Positions 45,085-53,914 of a stretch of 64,000 nt of DNA are shown here, in pieces. The translations under genes were made by a program, and so were the position numbers. The stretch spans positions 1,938,001 to 2,002,000 of the forward strand of contig NZ_CP136925.1 in NCBI RefSeq assembly GCF_037126245.1. The letters are read 5' to 3'. Source of the DNA: Mangrovimonas cancribranchiae. Lineage in GTDB: Bacteria > Bacteroidota > Bacteroidia > Flavobacteriales > Flavobacteriaceae. Numbering within the stretch: position 1 is the stretch's first letter; each line of letters opens with the position of its first letter. The notes under the pieces were generated by a model. It did no database searches. It was not told the origin of the DNA and worked only from the letters and a program-made list of their open reading frames with translations.

Positions 45085-45537
45085 TCACTTCACTTTTAAT
45101 GTCCACTGAAAACCAAATTGAGAAACTTCGTCTCCAGATTCATCAATACCATTGGCATACAACCAAATAGTTTGCCCTTCTCCTGTTTCTATCGCTTTTT
45201 TTATTACCTCGTCAATATCCTTCCCTTGACTACATTTGAATATAATTTTTCCAGTTGCCTTTTTAGTAAAACTCCCTTTATTATTGGCTACTAACATAGA
45301 AATCTGTTTTCCTGAAGCCTTTATTTTGGTTAGCATTAAAGCCCCGGTGGTTAATTCAGCCGCCATACCTTGCACTGCCCAAAACATAGATTTAAATGGG
45401 TTTTGATTAATCCACTTGTGTTTTACTTTAACCTCGCAACTATTGTCGTCTATATATGTTGTTCTTACCCCTGTAAAGTAAGCCGATGGTAATTTAAATA
45501 ATAAAAATAGGTTTAGTTTTTTGGGTGAAATTGTCAT
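45085..45537 (-). CDS. DUF4442 protein with hotdog fold
   Basis: A 150-residue cytoplasmic protein. The region DNSCEVKVKHKWINQNPFKSMFWAVQGMAAELTTG has the typical DUF4442 layout, a hotdog-fold acyl-thioesterase relative with Asn-Pro loop; the second half has KKATGKIIFKCSQGKDIDEVIKKAIE. Probably an acyl-CoA or acyl-ACP binding protein. It lies about 60 bases upstream of the AIM24-family gene on the same strand. Confidence 0.85.
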   Translation of the reverse strand: MTISPKKLNLFLLFKLPSAYFTGVRTTYIDDNSCEVKVKHKWINQNPFKSMFWAVQGMAAELTTGALMLTKIKASGKQISMLVANNKGSFTKKATGKIIFKCSQGKDIDEVIKKAIETGEGQTIWLYANGIDESGDEVSQFGFQWTLKVK

Positions 45538-45622
45538 GAGAGCTTTTTTAATTGCCCACTAAAATACCTAAAAAAAACGAGTTTACTTTTGTTAAAAATA
45601 TGTTAATTTTTAGTACTTTGTA

Positions 45623-45654
45623 TTGCATAATACCTTTTTTTAGATATATATTTG
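45623..45654 (+). promoter_or_regulatory. Promoter of the DUF4870 gene
   Basis: TTG (45623-45625) and TATATTTG (45647-45654) are separated by 21 bases, within the range for this phylum. The -7 box is 31 bases before the ATG at 45685, which supports that start rather than the upstream ATG at 45652. Confidence 0.6.
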
Positions 45655-45684
45655 CATAAGAAACTATTATATGGATCATCAATC

Positions 45685-46131
45685 ATGCTAAACAATCATC
45701 AAAAAAACATCGCAACGTTTATTCATTTATCAACCTTTTCAAGGTTTATAGTCCCTTTAGGAAACTTTATTGGCCCTATACTTTTATGGAGTATTAATAA
45801 AGATAAAGGCGAATTCGTGAATGAACACGGCAAACAAGCCATAAACTTTCAAATAAGTATACTGTTGTACACCATTATTGTAGGTATGATAACCATTCCT
45901 TTTTTTATTTTTAAAATTTTTGGAGGGATAGATTTTATAGATATTAATGGGTTCCAAAATTTTCATATTAATTTAGACAACCCTTCTCCACTATTATACT
46001 TTACAGGCTTTATGGGTTTTTTAGGTATTATAGCTTTCATCTTGGAACTGGTTTTTATAGTTACAGCTAGTTTAAAGGCTAGAGATGGTTTGCCCTATAA
46101 ATACCCACTTACTATTAATTTCATCAAATAA
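45685..46131 (+). CDS. DUF4870 membrane protein
   Basis: The ATG at 45685 (MLNNHQKNIATFIHLST) is chosen because the longer frame would start inside the promoter; this gives 148 residues. It has four hydrophobic helices and the conserved motif VNEHGKQAINFQIS (here GEFVNEHGKQAINFQIS) of DUF4870, with GNFIGPILLW before it. The family has no established function and often neighbours PspC or PadR genes, as here (63 bases before padR). Confidence 0.88.
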   Translation: MLNNHQKNIATFIHLSTFSRFIVPLGNFIGPILLWSINKDKGEFVNEHGKQAINFQISILLYTIIVGMITIPFFIFKIFGGIDFIDINGFQNFHINLDNPSPLLYFTGFMGFLGIIAFILELVFIVTASLKARDGLPYKYPLTINFIK

Positions 46132-46193
46132 ATTAATCATCAATTAAAATCAATCAAAAAATGAACAGTTTCATCATTAAACCGAATTAGACC

Positions 46194-46535
46194 ATGAAGA
46201 TAGAAAACACAAAAGCACAAATGCGAAAAGGTGTTCTAGAATACTGCATCTTATCTATTTTAAAAGATGAAGACGCTTATGTAGCCGAGATTCTAGACAC
46301 CCTAAAAAACGCCAAAATGCTAGTGGTTGAAGGGACTATTTACCCTTTACTTACACGACTTAAAAACGCAGGACTTCTTTCCTATCGCTGGGAAGAATCA
46401 ACATCTGGACCACCACGAAAATATTATGGTCTTACAGAAACAGGAAAATTATTTCTTAAGGAACTAAACAGCACTTGGGAAGATTTACAAAACGCAGTTA
46501 ACATAGTAACCAGTCAAAAAAATAAAACAAAATGA
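46194..46535 (+). CDS. PadR-family transcriptional regulator
   Basis: A 113-residue winged helix-turn-helix protein: RKGVLEYCILSILKDEDAYVAEIL, then EGTIYPLLTRLKNAGLLSYRWEES and GPPRKYYGLTETG, all PadR signatures. It overlaps the PspC gene by 4 bases, so it probably controls this operon by binding its own promoter. PadR repressors commonly respond to lipophilic or phenolic compounds or envelope stress. Confidence 0.95.
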   Translation: MKIENTKAQMRKGVLEYCILSILKDEDAYVAEILDTLKNAKMLVVEGTIYPLLTRLKNAGLLSYRWEESTSGPPRKYYGLTETGKLFLKELNSTWEDLQNAVNIVTSQKNKTK

Positions 46536-48289
46536 ATAAAACAGTCAACATAAATTTAGCAGGTACATTCTTCCATATAGATGAAGATGCGTACTTAAAA
46601 TTGCAACGCTATTTGGAGGCTATAAAACGTTCATTTACAGACGCTCAAGGACGATCTGAAATTATAGCCGATATTGAAGCCCGTATTGCCGAGCTTTTTA
46701 CAGAGCGTATGAAACACGACAAACAAGTTATTAGTAGCAAAGAGGTTGAGGACGTTATTAATGTAATGGGACAGCCTGAGGACTACCTTGTTGATGAAGA
46801 AATTTTTGAGGACGAACCAAAAAGTACTTATACCAAGCGTTCATCTAAAAAATTATATCGCGATACAGACAACTCCTACATAGGAGGAGTATCATCTGGA
46901 TTAGGACATTATTTGGGTATCGATGCGGTTTGGGTGCGTTTATTATGGATTTTATTAGCTATTGGGTCTGGAGGAACATTCATCCTTATTTATATTTTAT
47001 TCTGGATTTTAGTTCCAGAAGCCGTTACTACAGCCGAAAAACTTACCATGACTGGCGAGCCGGTTAATATTACAAATATTGAAAAAAAAATTCGTGATGG
47101 CATTGACAACGTTTCAGAAACAGTAAAAAATGTCGATTACGAAAAGTATGGGAATAAGGTAAAATCCAACTCTAAATCCTTTTTCGATACTTTAGGCGAT
47201 ATCATTATGTTTTGCCTTAAAGTTTTTGCCAAATTTATTGGAGTTCTTTTAATACTTATTGGTGCATCAACATTAATAGGCTTAATTATTGGATTATTTA
47301 CATTTGGGATATCAGACTTTGCAAACATACCAGGATTCGACTTTATTGATGCCGCCAATGCTGCTAACACACCAGTATGGCTGTCATCGTTACTAACATT
47401 TTTCTTTTTTGGAATTCCGTTTTTCTTCCTCTTCTATTTAGGATTGAAAATACTCGTGAATAACCTTAAATCTATAGGGAAAATTGCTAAGTTTTCGTTA
47501 CTAGGACTTTGGATATTATCTATTGTTGGATTAATTATTATTGGTATAAGACAAGCTAGCGAACACGCTTTTGATGCTAATGTTACTAAAACAGAAAGTT
47601 TACAAGTTACCGCTCAAGACACATTATTTCTAAAAATGCAAGGAAACACCTTGTACAGTAATAGTGTGTATAGAAACAATACGCCTTATAAACTAGTTTA
47701 TAACGAAGCAGATGAAAAGCTTATCTATTCATCTGATGTACGCTTAATTGTAAAATCTACTAAAGATTCGTTAGCCAGTATTCGTATTGAAAAAACAGCC
47801 GAAGGTAACAGCTATAAAACAGCTAGAAACCGTGCAAACGACATAGATTATAGTTACGTGCTTTCTGGAAACGAATTACAATTAAACGCCTATCACACGA
47901 CAGCCTTTAAAAATAAATTTAGAGATCAAGAAGTGGAAGTTACACTTTACTTACCTGAAGGACTCACTTTATATGCCGATGATAATACGTATTCCTTTCA
48001 CAGAAACTCTAGTTATTACAACGACATATTACACAACGATATGGAGGAGCATTACTTAAAAGTTATGGACGACGAATTACAATGTTTAGATTGCGATGAT
48101 GAGAACTTTGAAGTTAATATAGATATTAAGAAAAATAACAAAGGCGTTACAATTAACGGCGATAGCCTTGAAATTAAAGGTGATGAAAGTATTTTAAAAA
48201 TAAACAATGAAGGCATTAATGCTGAATCTGAAAGTGTAAACGTTAAAATAGATGACAACGGCGTAAATATTAGTTCTAAAAAAGACTAA
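46532..48289 (+). CDS. PspC-domain membrane protein
   Basis: A 585-residue protein. The first 100 residues hold IADIEARIAELFTERM (a short dimer-like region), then a PspC domain with KLYRDTDNSYIGGVSSGLGHYLGIDAVWVRLLWILL and one or two membrane helices. Three more helices follow (about 235-260, 295-320, 330-350) and the C-terminal 220 residues are periplasmic and β-rich with repeated NGVTINGD-type turns. This resembles envelope-stress sensors of flavobacteria. The operon padR-pspC and the GIN genes downstream support this role. Confidence 0.9.
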   Translation: MNKTVNINLAGTFFHIDEDAYLKLQRYLEAIKRSFTDAQGRSEIIADIEARIAELFTERMKHDKQVISSKEVEDVINVMGQPEDYLVDEEIFEDEPKSTYTKRSSKKLYRDTDNSYIGGVSSGLGHYLGIDAVWVRLLWILLAIGSGGTFILIYILFWILVPEAVTTAEKLTMTGEPVNITNIEKKIRDGIDNVSETVKNVDYEKYGNKVKSNSKSFFDTLGDIIMFCLKVFAKFIGVLLILIGASTLIGLIIGLFTFGISDFANIPGFDFIDAANAANTPVWLSSLLTFFFFGIPFFFLFYLGLKILVNNLKSIGKIAKFSLLGLWILSIVGLIIIGIRQASEHAFDANVTKTESLQVTAQDTLFLKMQGNTLYSNSVYRNNTPYKLVYNEADEKLIYSSDVRLIVKSTKDSLASIRIEKTAEGNSYKTARNRANDIDYSYVLSGNELQLNAYHTTAFKNKFRDQEVEVTLYLPEGLTLYADDNTYSFHRNSSYYNDILHNDMEEHYLKVMDDELQCLDCDDENFEVNIDIKKNNKGVTINGDSLEIKGDESILKINNEGINAESESVNVKIDDNGVNISSKKD

Positions 48290-48389
48290 CAATTCATCAT
48301 AACAAAACCACAATTCAGTTATCTATTTTTTATAAAATAAATCATCAACAATACATTTGAATAAACAATCAATCAAAAACCAATAAATC

Positions 48390-49109
48390 ATGTCAACACT
48401 AACAAAAATAATTGTATCCAGCATTCTAGCTATTTTTTTAAGCTCGTGTGTTTTTGAAAACTTTGGCGTAAATGGCAATGGTAATGTTGTCTCTAAAGAA
48501 CGTACTTTAAACGGCACTTTTAACGAAATAAAAGTAAGTCGCGGATTAGACGTATATTTAACCCAAGCGAACTCAACAAGCATTAAAGTACAAGCCGATG
48601 AAAACCTTCACGACATTATTAAAACGGAAGTTAAAGATAATGTGTTAAAAATTTATGCTAAAGAAAACATTGCTTCATCGGCTGCCAAAAAAATAATGGT
48701 TAACTTTAATAATGTTTCAAAAATAGAATCGACTAGCGGTAGCGATGTATTTTCTAACAACACCATACAATCTAAAGAATTAGAACTATCTGCAACTAGC
48801 GGTAGCGATATGGAACTTAGTATAGAAACCCAAACTTTAGTCTGCGACGCCTCTAGCGGGGCAGATATGGAATTATCTGGAAAAACACGATCGCTAATCG
48901 CCAAAGCCTCTAGTGGCAGCGAAATAGACACCGAAAACCTTAGCTCTGAAACAGCACAAGTTAAAGCAAGTAGCGGCGCTGGTGTCTCTGTAAATACGAG
49001 TAAAAAAATTACGGCCAGCGCTAGTAGTGGTGGCGATATTACTTATTACGGCAATCCAGAAATTGTTGAAAAAAACGACAATGTTTCTGGTAGTATTAGA
49101 AAACGCTAA
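48390..49109 (+). CDS. GIN-domain (DUF2807) lipoprotein
   Basis: A 239-residue lipoprotein: signal SILAIFLSSCVFEN with Cys 18. The domain is a right-handed β-structure with many repeats of the form TSGSDVFSN / ATSGSDMELS / ASSGADMELSG, the signature of head-GIN-type domains. Such proteins are anchored to the outer or inner membrane facing the periplasm. It lies 100 bases after pspC and is likely read from the same promoter or a nearby one. Confidence 0.93.
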   Translation: MSTLTKIIVSSILAIFLSSCVFENFGVNGNGNVVSKERTLNGTFNEIKVSRGLDVYLTQANSTSIKVQADENLHDIIKTEVKDNVLKIYAKENIASSAAKKIMVNFNNVSKIESTSGSDVFSNNTIQSKELELSATSGSDMELSIETQTLVCDASSGADMELSGKTRSLIAKASSGSEIDTENLSSETAQVKASSGAGVSVNTSKKITASASSGGDITYYGNPEIVEKNDNVSGSIRKR

Positions 49110-49175
49110 CTTAACACAACCAGCCAAAAGCGAACCATCTTAATTCCTCATCAGGTTTTAGGATGGTTTTTTATT

Positions 49176-49183
49176 TATATTTG
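49176..49183 (+). promoter_or_regulatory. -7 box for the second GIN gene
   Basis: TATATTTG followed by C matches the TAnnTTTG consensus and lies 27 bases before the ATG at 49210. No clear -33 TTTG is present. Confidence 0.5.
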
Positions 49184-49209
49184 CTTCAAATTAATTATCC
49201 ATTTTTATC

Positions 49210-50040
49210 ATGAAAAAACATGTATTCCTTACAGGAATTTTTTCCATACTAATATTATCGGTATTTGCCCAAGAAAAAATAAAAGGCAACCGTAATGTTA
49301 CCATTGTAGAAACGAAAATAGATCCTTTTAATAAGCTTGTTATTAGTCAAGATTTTGAAGTGGTTTTAGTAAAAGGGTTTGATGCTTCTGTAGAAATTGA
49401 AGCCGATGAAAACCTACATAATGTTATTAACTTTAATGTATCTAATGGCGTACTAGCTTTAAGTAGCGATTATAAAATCACCTCTAAAAAGAAACTTAAC
49501 ATAACAATTAAATACACCGAAGATTTATCGTTTATTCAACTAAAAAACGATGCAGAAATATCGGCTATTAGCGCTTTTAATAGTCCAGAAATCACTTTAG
49601 AACTTCATGATAACTCTAATACCGAATTAAATATTGAGTCTAAAAAACTGAATATAATTGCTCAAGCTAAATCTAAATTAAAGCTTAATATACAAAGTGA
49701 TTCTGTACATTTAGAACTAAATGAAAGCAGTAAAATGGAAGCGCTAATTAATGGGCAATATTTAAAAGCCGATTTATATCAAAGTGCCAAGGCCGATATT
49801 GAAGGAACTTGTGCTGAACTTCATTTAAACACTATGAATTTTACCGATTTTATAGGCAAAAATTTTACGTGTAAAAACAGCAAAATACTTGCCGAAGACA
49901 GTAGCGATGTAACCACACATACAGAAGAACATTTAATTTTAGAGGCTACTGGAGACTCCGAAATTGAGCTTTATGGCTTACCTAAAATTACTATTGATAA
50001 ATTTTCTGGAACAACAGAGCTTAAGAAAAAAGAGTTATAA
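49210..50040 (+). CDS. Exported GIN-domain (DUF2807) protein
   Basis: A 276-residue exported protein with a signal peptide (LTGIFSILILSVFAQ). The DUF2807 domain starts GNRNVTIVETKIDPFNKLVIS and continues with DNLHN-type repeats (IEADENLHNVINFNVSNG), followed by a C-terminal domain with LYGLPKITIDKFSGTTE. It is a paralog of the preceding lipoprotein but lacks the lipobox Cys, so it is either soluble or bound otherwise. Both share the PspC neighbourhood. Confidence 0.92.
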   Translation: MKKHVFLTGIFSILILSVFAQEKIKGNRNVTIVETKIDPFNKLVISQDFEVVLVKGFDASVEIEADENLHNVINFNVSNGVLALSSDYKITSKKKLNITIKYTEDLSFIQLKNDAEISAISAFNSPEITLELHDNSNTELNIESKKLNIIAQAKSKLKLNIQSDSVHLELNESSKMEALINGQYLKADLYQSAKADIEGTCAELHLNTMNFTDFIGKNFTCKNSKILAEDSSDVTTHTEEHLILEATGDSEIELYGLPKITIDKFSGTTELKKKEL

Positions 50041-50047
50041 AAATAAA

Positions 50048-50079
50048 AAGCCAAAGCATATAAGCTTTGGCTTTTTTTT
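50048..50079. terminator. Bidirectional terminator after the GIN gene
   Basis: AAGCCAAAGC (50048-50057) pairs with GCTTTGGCTT around an ATATAA loop, with A and T runs on both sides. It separates the GIN gene from the convergent YceI gene. Confidence 0.9.
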
Positions 50080-50088
50080 ATAGATGCA

Positions 50089-50667
50089 TTAACATCTTTT
50101 CAAGACCAAATCAAAATTTATAGTTATAACATCTTTTACTTTTATTAATCCAAACACCTTTTGCGGTGGTTCTAAATGGAAATCACTTATGTTTAAGTGC
50201 AGCTGCCCTTTTACATTAAACCCTTGGTCTTGGCTTACAGTAACGGGTATTTTATAAGGCTTTAAAACACCAGCCATATCAATTTGTAAATAAGCCTCTA
50301 CAACATTGTTGTTTGTATTATTATAAACAAGCTCGTTTAAATGTAATACAATTTGTGGGTGCTGTTCTGTTTTTAAAAGTTTGTTGAAGTCTTTATTTAT
50401 GCCTTTGTTACCACAATCAAAACATGAGTTGTTTAAGGTTAACTTGGCTCTTTTAAACAACAACCCATTAGGTTTTGCTACAAAGCTTACTGGAATTTCT
50501 TTTTTAATGGCAGTAACGTCAAATTCGCAATTAAAATCTTTAATATTGGTAGTCCCTTCAACATAAAGCTTACTTTCGGGAGAAAGTAATACCGATGTTT
50601 CTGTTTCTTTCATAAACCTGAAAGACACTAAGGTTAAGACTACAAAAAATATTAATAAACGTTTCAT
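50089..50667 (-). CDS. YceI-family periplasmic protein (first copy)
   Basis: A 192-residue protein with an N-terminal signal anchor or signal peptide (LIFFVVLTLVSFRFM). The mature part is a lipocalin-like YceI barrel: STKLYVEGTTNIKDFNC-type start (SKLYVEGTTNIKDFNCEFDV), then DCGNKGINKDFNKLLKTEQHPQIVLH and KVKDVITINFDLVL at the end. Such barrels bind isoprenoids or other lipids. It is the last of three minus-strand genes (YceI-porin-YceI). Confidence 0.88.
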   Translation of the reverse strand: MKRLLIFFVVLTLVSFRFMKETETSVLLSPESKLYVEGTTNIKDFNCEFDVTAIKKEIPVSFVAKPNGLLFKRAKLTLNNSCFDCGNKGINKDFNKLLKTEQHPQIVLHLNELVYNNTNNNVVEAYLQIDMAGVLKPYKIPVTVSQDQGFNVKGQLHLNISDFHLEPPQKVFGLIKVKDVITINFDLVLKRC

Positions 50668-50742
50668 AATTTATTGCCATTAGGTGATTAAAAAAGTAAG
50701 CTCTATAGACTTACCTATAGAGCTTACAAATTTACAACCAAT

Positions 50743-51999
50743 TTAGAAACTTATCACAGCTTCAACCATAAGGCCATCAAATTGACCTTCATCTAAAATG
50801 CTTCCTGTTCCGTAACCGTCGTATTGTTGGTTAACGTATTCTACTTTTGCTAAAATATTTTTGGTCATAAACCAACCGGCACCTAATTGGAATCTATCAA
50901 CCGTTACATCGCCAGCGGCTTCTTCGGCATCTACCGTATTATAACGACCTCCTACATAGAAATTCTCGGTGTTTCCAAAACGGTATATTACTTCTCCTGC
51001 AAATTGGTTAGCGTCTCTTCTGTCTGCTTCGGTATGTCTTCTACCATTAGCAAGTTCTACTGTTCCAAAGAATTCTAAGCCTTTATATTTAACAAAAGGG
51101 TTAAACATTATTGCGGTTACTTTGTTACCAAATCCAGGGTTATAACGTCCAGATCTAAAGTTATCATTTGCACCTTCTTCTTGCATAACATGATAGTATC
51201 TTGATCCTGTACGGTCTGCACTATATAGGTAAGAATTTGCCACACTTCCTGTGTTGTATATAGATCCTGTAAAACGCACTCTTAAATCTTCGTTAATTTG
51301 ATTGTCGTAACCTAATTTAGCTAAGAAAGAAGCTCCGTTGGCATCATTTTTCTCTGTAGATTGATTTAGTTTACCATTAGAGAAACCTACCATACCAAAT
51401 AGACCATTATCCATTCTATAATAAACCTCTGCTCCAACTTCTGTTGTAAAGGCATCCATAATTAAGTTTCCTACAAATGGATTATAGATAGCTTGTGCAT
51501 TGTCTGTTCTTCTAAAGTGCGCATCACCATAGTTGTTCTCCATGTGACCAATTTTAATGGTTGCATGCTTCATGAACTCACTTAAAAAGCCTTCTTTAAT
51601 AAAGTCTAATTTATCAATTTGAAAGTAACCACCTTTTACGTAAGGTTCTGGGTGGTGACGAGAAGATAAATAAGTTCTTAAGTGCATTCTTACACCATCG
51701 TAAAGTGCTACATCTAAATCTAAGTTAGCTGTTGCCAAGTTAAAGTTGCTTCCTAGTTCTTCTAGAGCTACATCACCTGAATTTTCATGAGTAACAGCTT
51801 GAAATTGTAGTGTTGATGACCCACCAATTCTTACTTTCACTTTTTCAAAAGTAGATACGGTGTCTTTTGGAGCTTCAAAAACATTTATTCCGTTTTTATC
51901 TGGCTCCCTATAATTGTCTAATTTCCTGTTTTGTGCAAATACTGTGAATCCTATAAATAAGGCTACAAAAAATATTGCATGTTTAATTGTTGCTTTCAT
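50743..51999 (-). CDS. Porin-like outer-membrane protein
   Basis: A 418-residue protein with a signal peptide (residues 1-22, ending VFA). The rest has alternating amphipathic β-strands typical of phosphate-selective porin OprO/P-like barrels: LDLDVALYDGVRMHLRTYLSS, then KIGHMENNYGDAHFRRTDNA (the 'GR/KxHxxxxGD' signature) and DGLMVEAVISF at the C-terminus, where a terminal aromatic is usual. It probably makes an outer-membrane channel. It is sandwiched between two YceI genes on the same strand. Confidence 0.85.
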   Translation of the reverse strand: MKATIKHAIFFVALFIGFTVFAQNRKLDNYREPDKNGINVFEAPKDTVSTFEKVKVRIGGSSTLQFQAVTHENSGDVALEELGSNFNLATANLDLDVALYDGVRMHLRTYLSSRHHPEPYVKGGYFQIDKLDFIKEGFLSEFMKHATIKIGHMENNYGDAHFRRTDNAQAIYNPFVGNLIMDAFTTEVGAEVYYRMDNGLFGMVGFSNGKLNQSTEKNDANGASFLAKLGYDNQINEDLRVRFTGSIYNTGSVANSYLYSADRTGSRYYHVMQEEGANDNFRSGRYNPGFGNKVTAIMFNPFVKYKGLEFFGTVELANGRRHTEADRRDANQFAGEVIYRFGNTENFYVGGRYNTVDAEEAAGDVTVDRFQLGAGWFMTKNILAKVEYVNQQYDGYGTGSILDEGQFDGLMVEAVISF

Positions 52000-52023
52000 G
52001 ATTTTTGAATTTTAAATTTTTAA

Positions 52024-52602
52024 TTAGTTGAAAATTGTATTGAATTTGATGGTTATTTCATCTCCTGTAGTAATGGTACCAAGTAATGCTGTTGGCGGCT
52101 CTACATTAAAAGTTGTCATTTTTAAGTCTTTCTTTCCTGACAATGAAATTGTTCCGTTTGATGGACTTAAAGTAAAAGGCAACTCTATAGATTTTGTAGT
52201 TCCTGCTATGGTTAAGTTACCCACAGCTACAACATTATATCCTGCGCCATTTTTTGTTATAGATTTTACTTTATTAAGCTTAAAGGTTATTGTTTTATAA
52301 TCTGAATAGTCAAGGGCTTTTCTAGTGTTTTTATCCATAGAAGACTTGCCACTCTTTAAGGCTTCAACATCAAAAGTCATTGTTAAGTCTTTTAAGGTAA
52401 ACTGCTCGGTATTTTCAATTTGAATAGTACCTTTTTGTTGTTCTGCAGTAATTTCCCAATCGTGTAAACTTGAAGTCCCTAATACTAATAATGATGATTT
52501 TTGATTATTGACTGAATAGTTTTGTGCAACCAAATCTACTTGGTTATACAGTCCTAATATTAGAAAAACGACTAATAATCGGAGGGTCTTAAATTGTACC
52601 AT
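52024..52602 (-). CDS. YceI-family periplasmic protein (second copy)
   Basis: The start is the ATG at 52600-52602 (MVQFKTLRLLVVFL), giving 192 residues with a signal peptide ending VAQ. The YceI barrel is clear: LGTSSLHDWEITAEQQ, LTMTFDVEALKSGKSSMDKNTRKALDYSDYKTITF and a late GNLTIAGTTKSIELPF motif. It differs in detail from the other YceI copy, so it is an old paralog. It is the first gene in the three-gene run. Confidence 0.9.
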   Translation of the reverse strand: MVQFKTLRLLVVFLILGLYNQVDLVAQNYSVNNQKSSLLVLGTSSLHDWEITAEQQKGTIQIENTEQFTLKDLTMTFDVEALKSGKSSMDKNTRKALDYSDYKTITFKLNKVKSITKNGAGYNVVAVGNLTIAGTTKSIELPFTLSPSNGTISLSGKKDLKMTTFNVEPPTALLGTITTGDEITIKFNTIFN

Positions 52603-52722
52603 AGTTCTTGTTTTAATGTTACAGTACAAAGGTCTTTATTAAAACCATGCTAGAATATGACATAAATCATAAAACACGAAAAAACTTACATTTTGTTATT
52701 TTTTCTTTATTTAACAACAAAA

Positions 52723-52749
52723 AAAGCCCAGAGCAATGCTCTGGGCTTT
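52723..52749 (-). terminator. Terminator of trxB
   Basis: AAAGCCCAGAGC (52723-52734) pairs with GCTCTGGGCTTT (52738-52749) around a short loop, followed on the minus strand by a T-rich run. It lies 22 bases past the trxB stop. Confidence 0.9.
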
Positions 52750-52771
52750 CACTAATATAAAGTCTTAAAAA

Positions 52772-53752
52772 CTAGTTGTAAGTAGAGGTACTTACCTCAA
52801 ACTCTGAGTCTTTAGCAGCTAAGTAGCGTTCAGCATCCAAGGCAGCCATACAACCTGTTCCTGCAGCTGTAATAGCTTGTCTATATACATGATCTGCAGC
52901 ATCACCACTTACAAAAACGCCATTAACATTTGTTTTTGCTGTTCCGGGTTTATTTATAATGTATCCTGTTTCGTCTAATTCTAGATATTCTTTAAAAATA
53001 TCGGTATTTGGTTTATGACCAATAGCTACAAAAAATCCAGTAGCTGGTATTTCGGTTACCTCATTAGTTTGGTTATTCTTTACTTTTACTCCTGTAACTA
53101 CTTGTCCATCTCCTATAACCTCTTCAGTTTCGGTATTCATTAAAATCTCAATGTTTTCTGTGTTTCTTACACGTGCTTCCATGATTTTCGACGCTCTAAA
53201 TTCATCACGACGTACTAACATGGTTACTTTCTTACATAATTTTGATAAATAATGAGCTTCCTCACAAGCAGAATCTCCAGCACCAACAATAACGACTTCT
53301 TGATTACGGTAAAAGAAACCATCACAAACAGCACAAGCAGAAACACCGCCACCAAGCTTTAAATATTTTTGCTCAGAATCTAACCCGAGGTATTTAGCAG
53401 AAGCTCCTGTAGAAATTATGACTGTATCGCAGTGAATTTCTTTTTCTTCATTTACCCAAACCTTATGTGTATCGCCAGAAAAATCTACTTTGGTAATCCA
53501 ACCATCTCTCACATCGGTACCAAAACGCTGTGCTTGTTTTTGTAATTCTATCATCATTTCAGGTCCTGTAATACCATCTGGATAGCCTGGAAAGTTCTCA
53601 ACATCGTTAGTTGTTGTTAATTGCCCTCCTGGCTGTGTTCCTTGGTATAACACAGGATTCATATTTGCTCTAGCTGCATAAATAGCCGCAGTATATCCCG
53701 CAGGACCAGAACCTATTATTAAACACTTTACGTTTTCTATTGTATCAGACAT
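52772..53752 (-). CDS. trxB: Thioredoxin reductase
   Basis: The start is the ATG at 53750-53752 (MSDTIENVKCL), giving 326 residues; an ATG at 53779 would add nine that are not typical. The FAD-binding motif is IIGSGPAGYTAAIYAARA, the redox site is C140-AVC-C143 in SACAVCDGFF, and the NADPH site is GAGDSACEEA. It reduces thioredoxin with NADPH. It is monocistronic between two terminator-delimited units. Confidence 0.97.
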   Translation of the reverse strand: MSDTIENVKCLIIGSGPAGYTAAIYAARANMNPVLYQGTQPGGQLTTTNDVENFPGYPDGITGPEMMIELQKQAQRFGTDVRDGWITKVDFSGDTHKVWVNEEKEIHCDTVIISTGASAKYLGLDSEQKYLKLGGGVSACAVCDGFFYRNQEVVIVGAGDSACEEAHYLSKLCKKVTMLVRRDEFRASKIMEARVRNTENIEILMNTETEEVIGDGQVVTGVKVKNNQTNEVTEIPATGFFVAIGHKPNTDIFKEYLELDETGYIINKPGTAKTNVNGVFVSGDAADHVYRQAITAAGTGCMAALDAERYLAAKDSEFEVSTSTYN

Positions 53753-53914
53753 AATTATTGCTTTAATTTCTCTAAACAAAAGTAGGATTTTTGCCCCAAA
53801 CCTTACATATAAGTTATCAACACTTTAAATATTAGTATAGGTCAATTTTATATAACTTAAAATTCTTATTTCTACAGAAACTTTCTTAAATTAATATTTA
53901 AAATAACATAAGCC

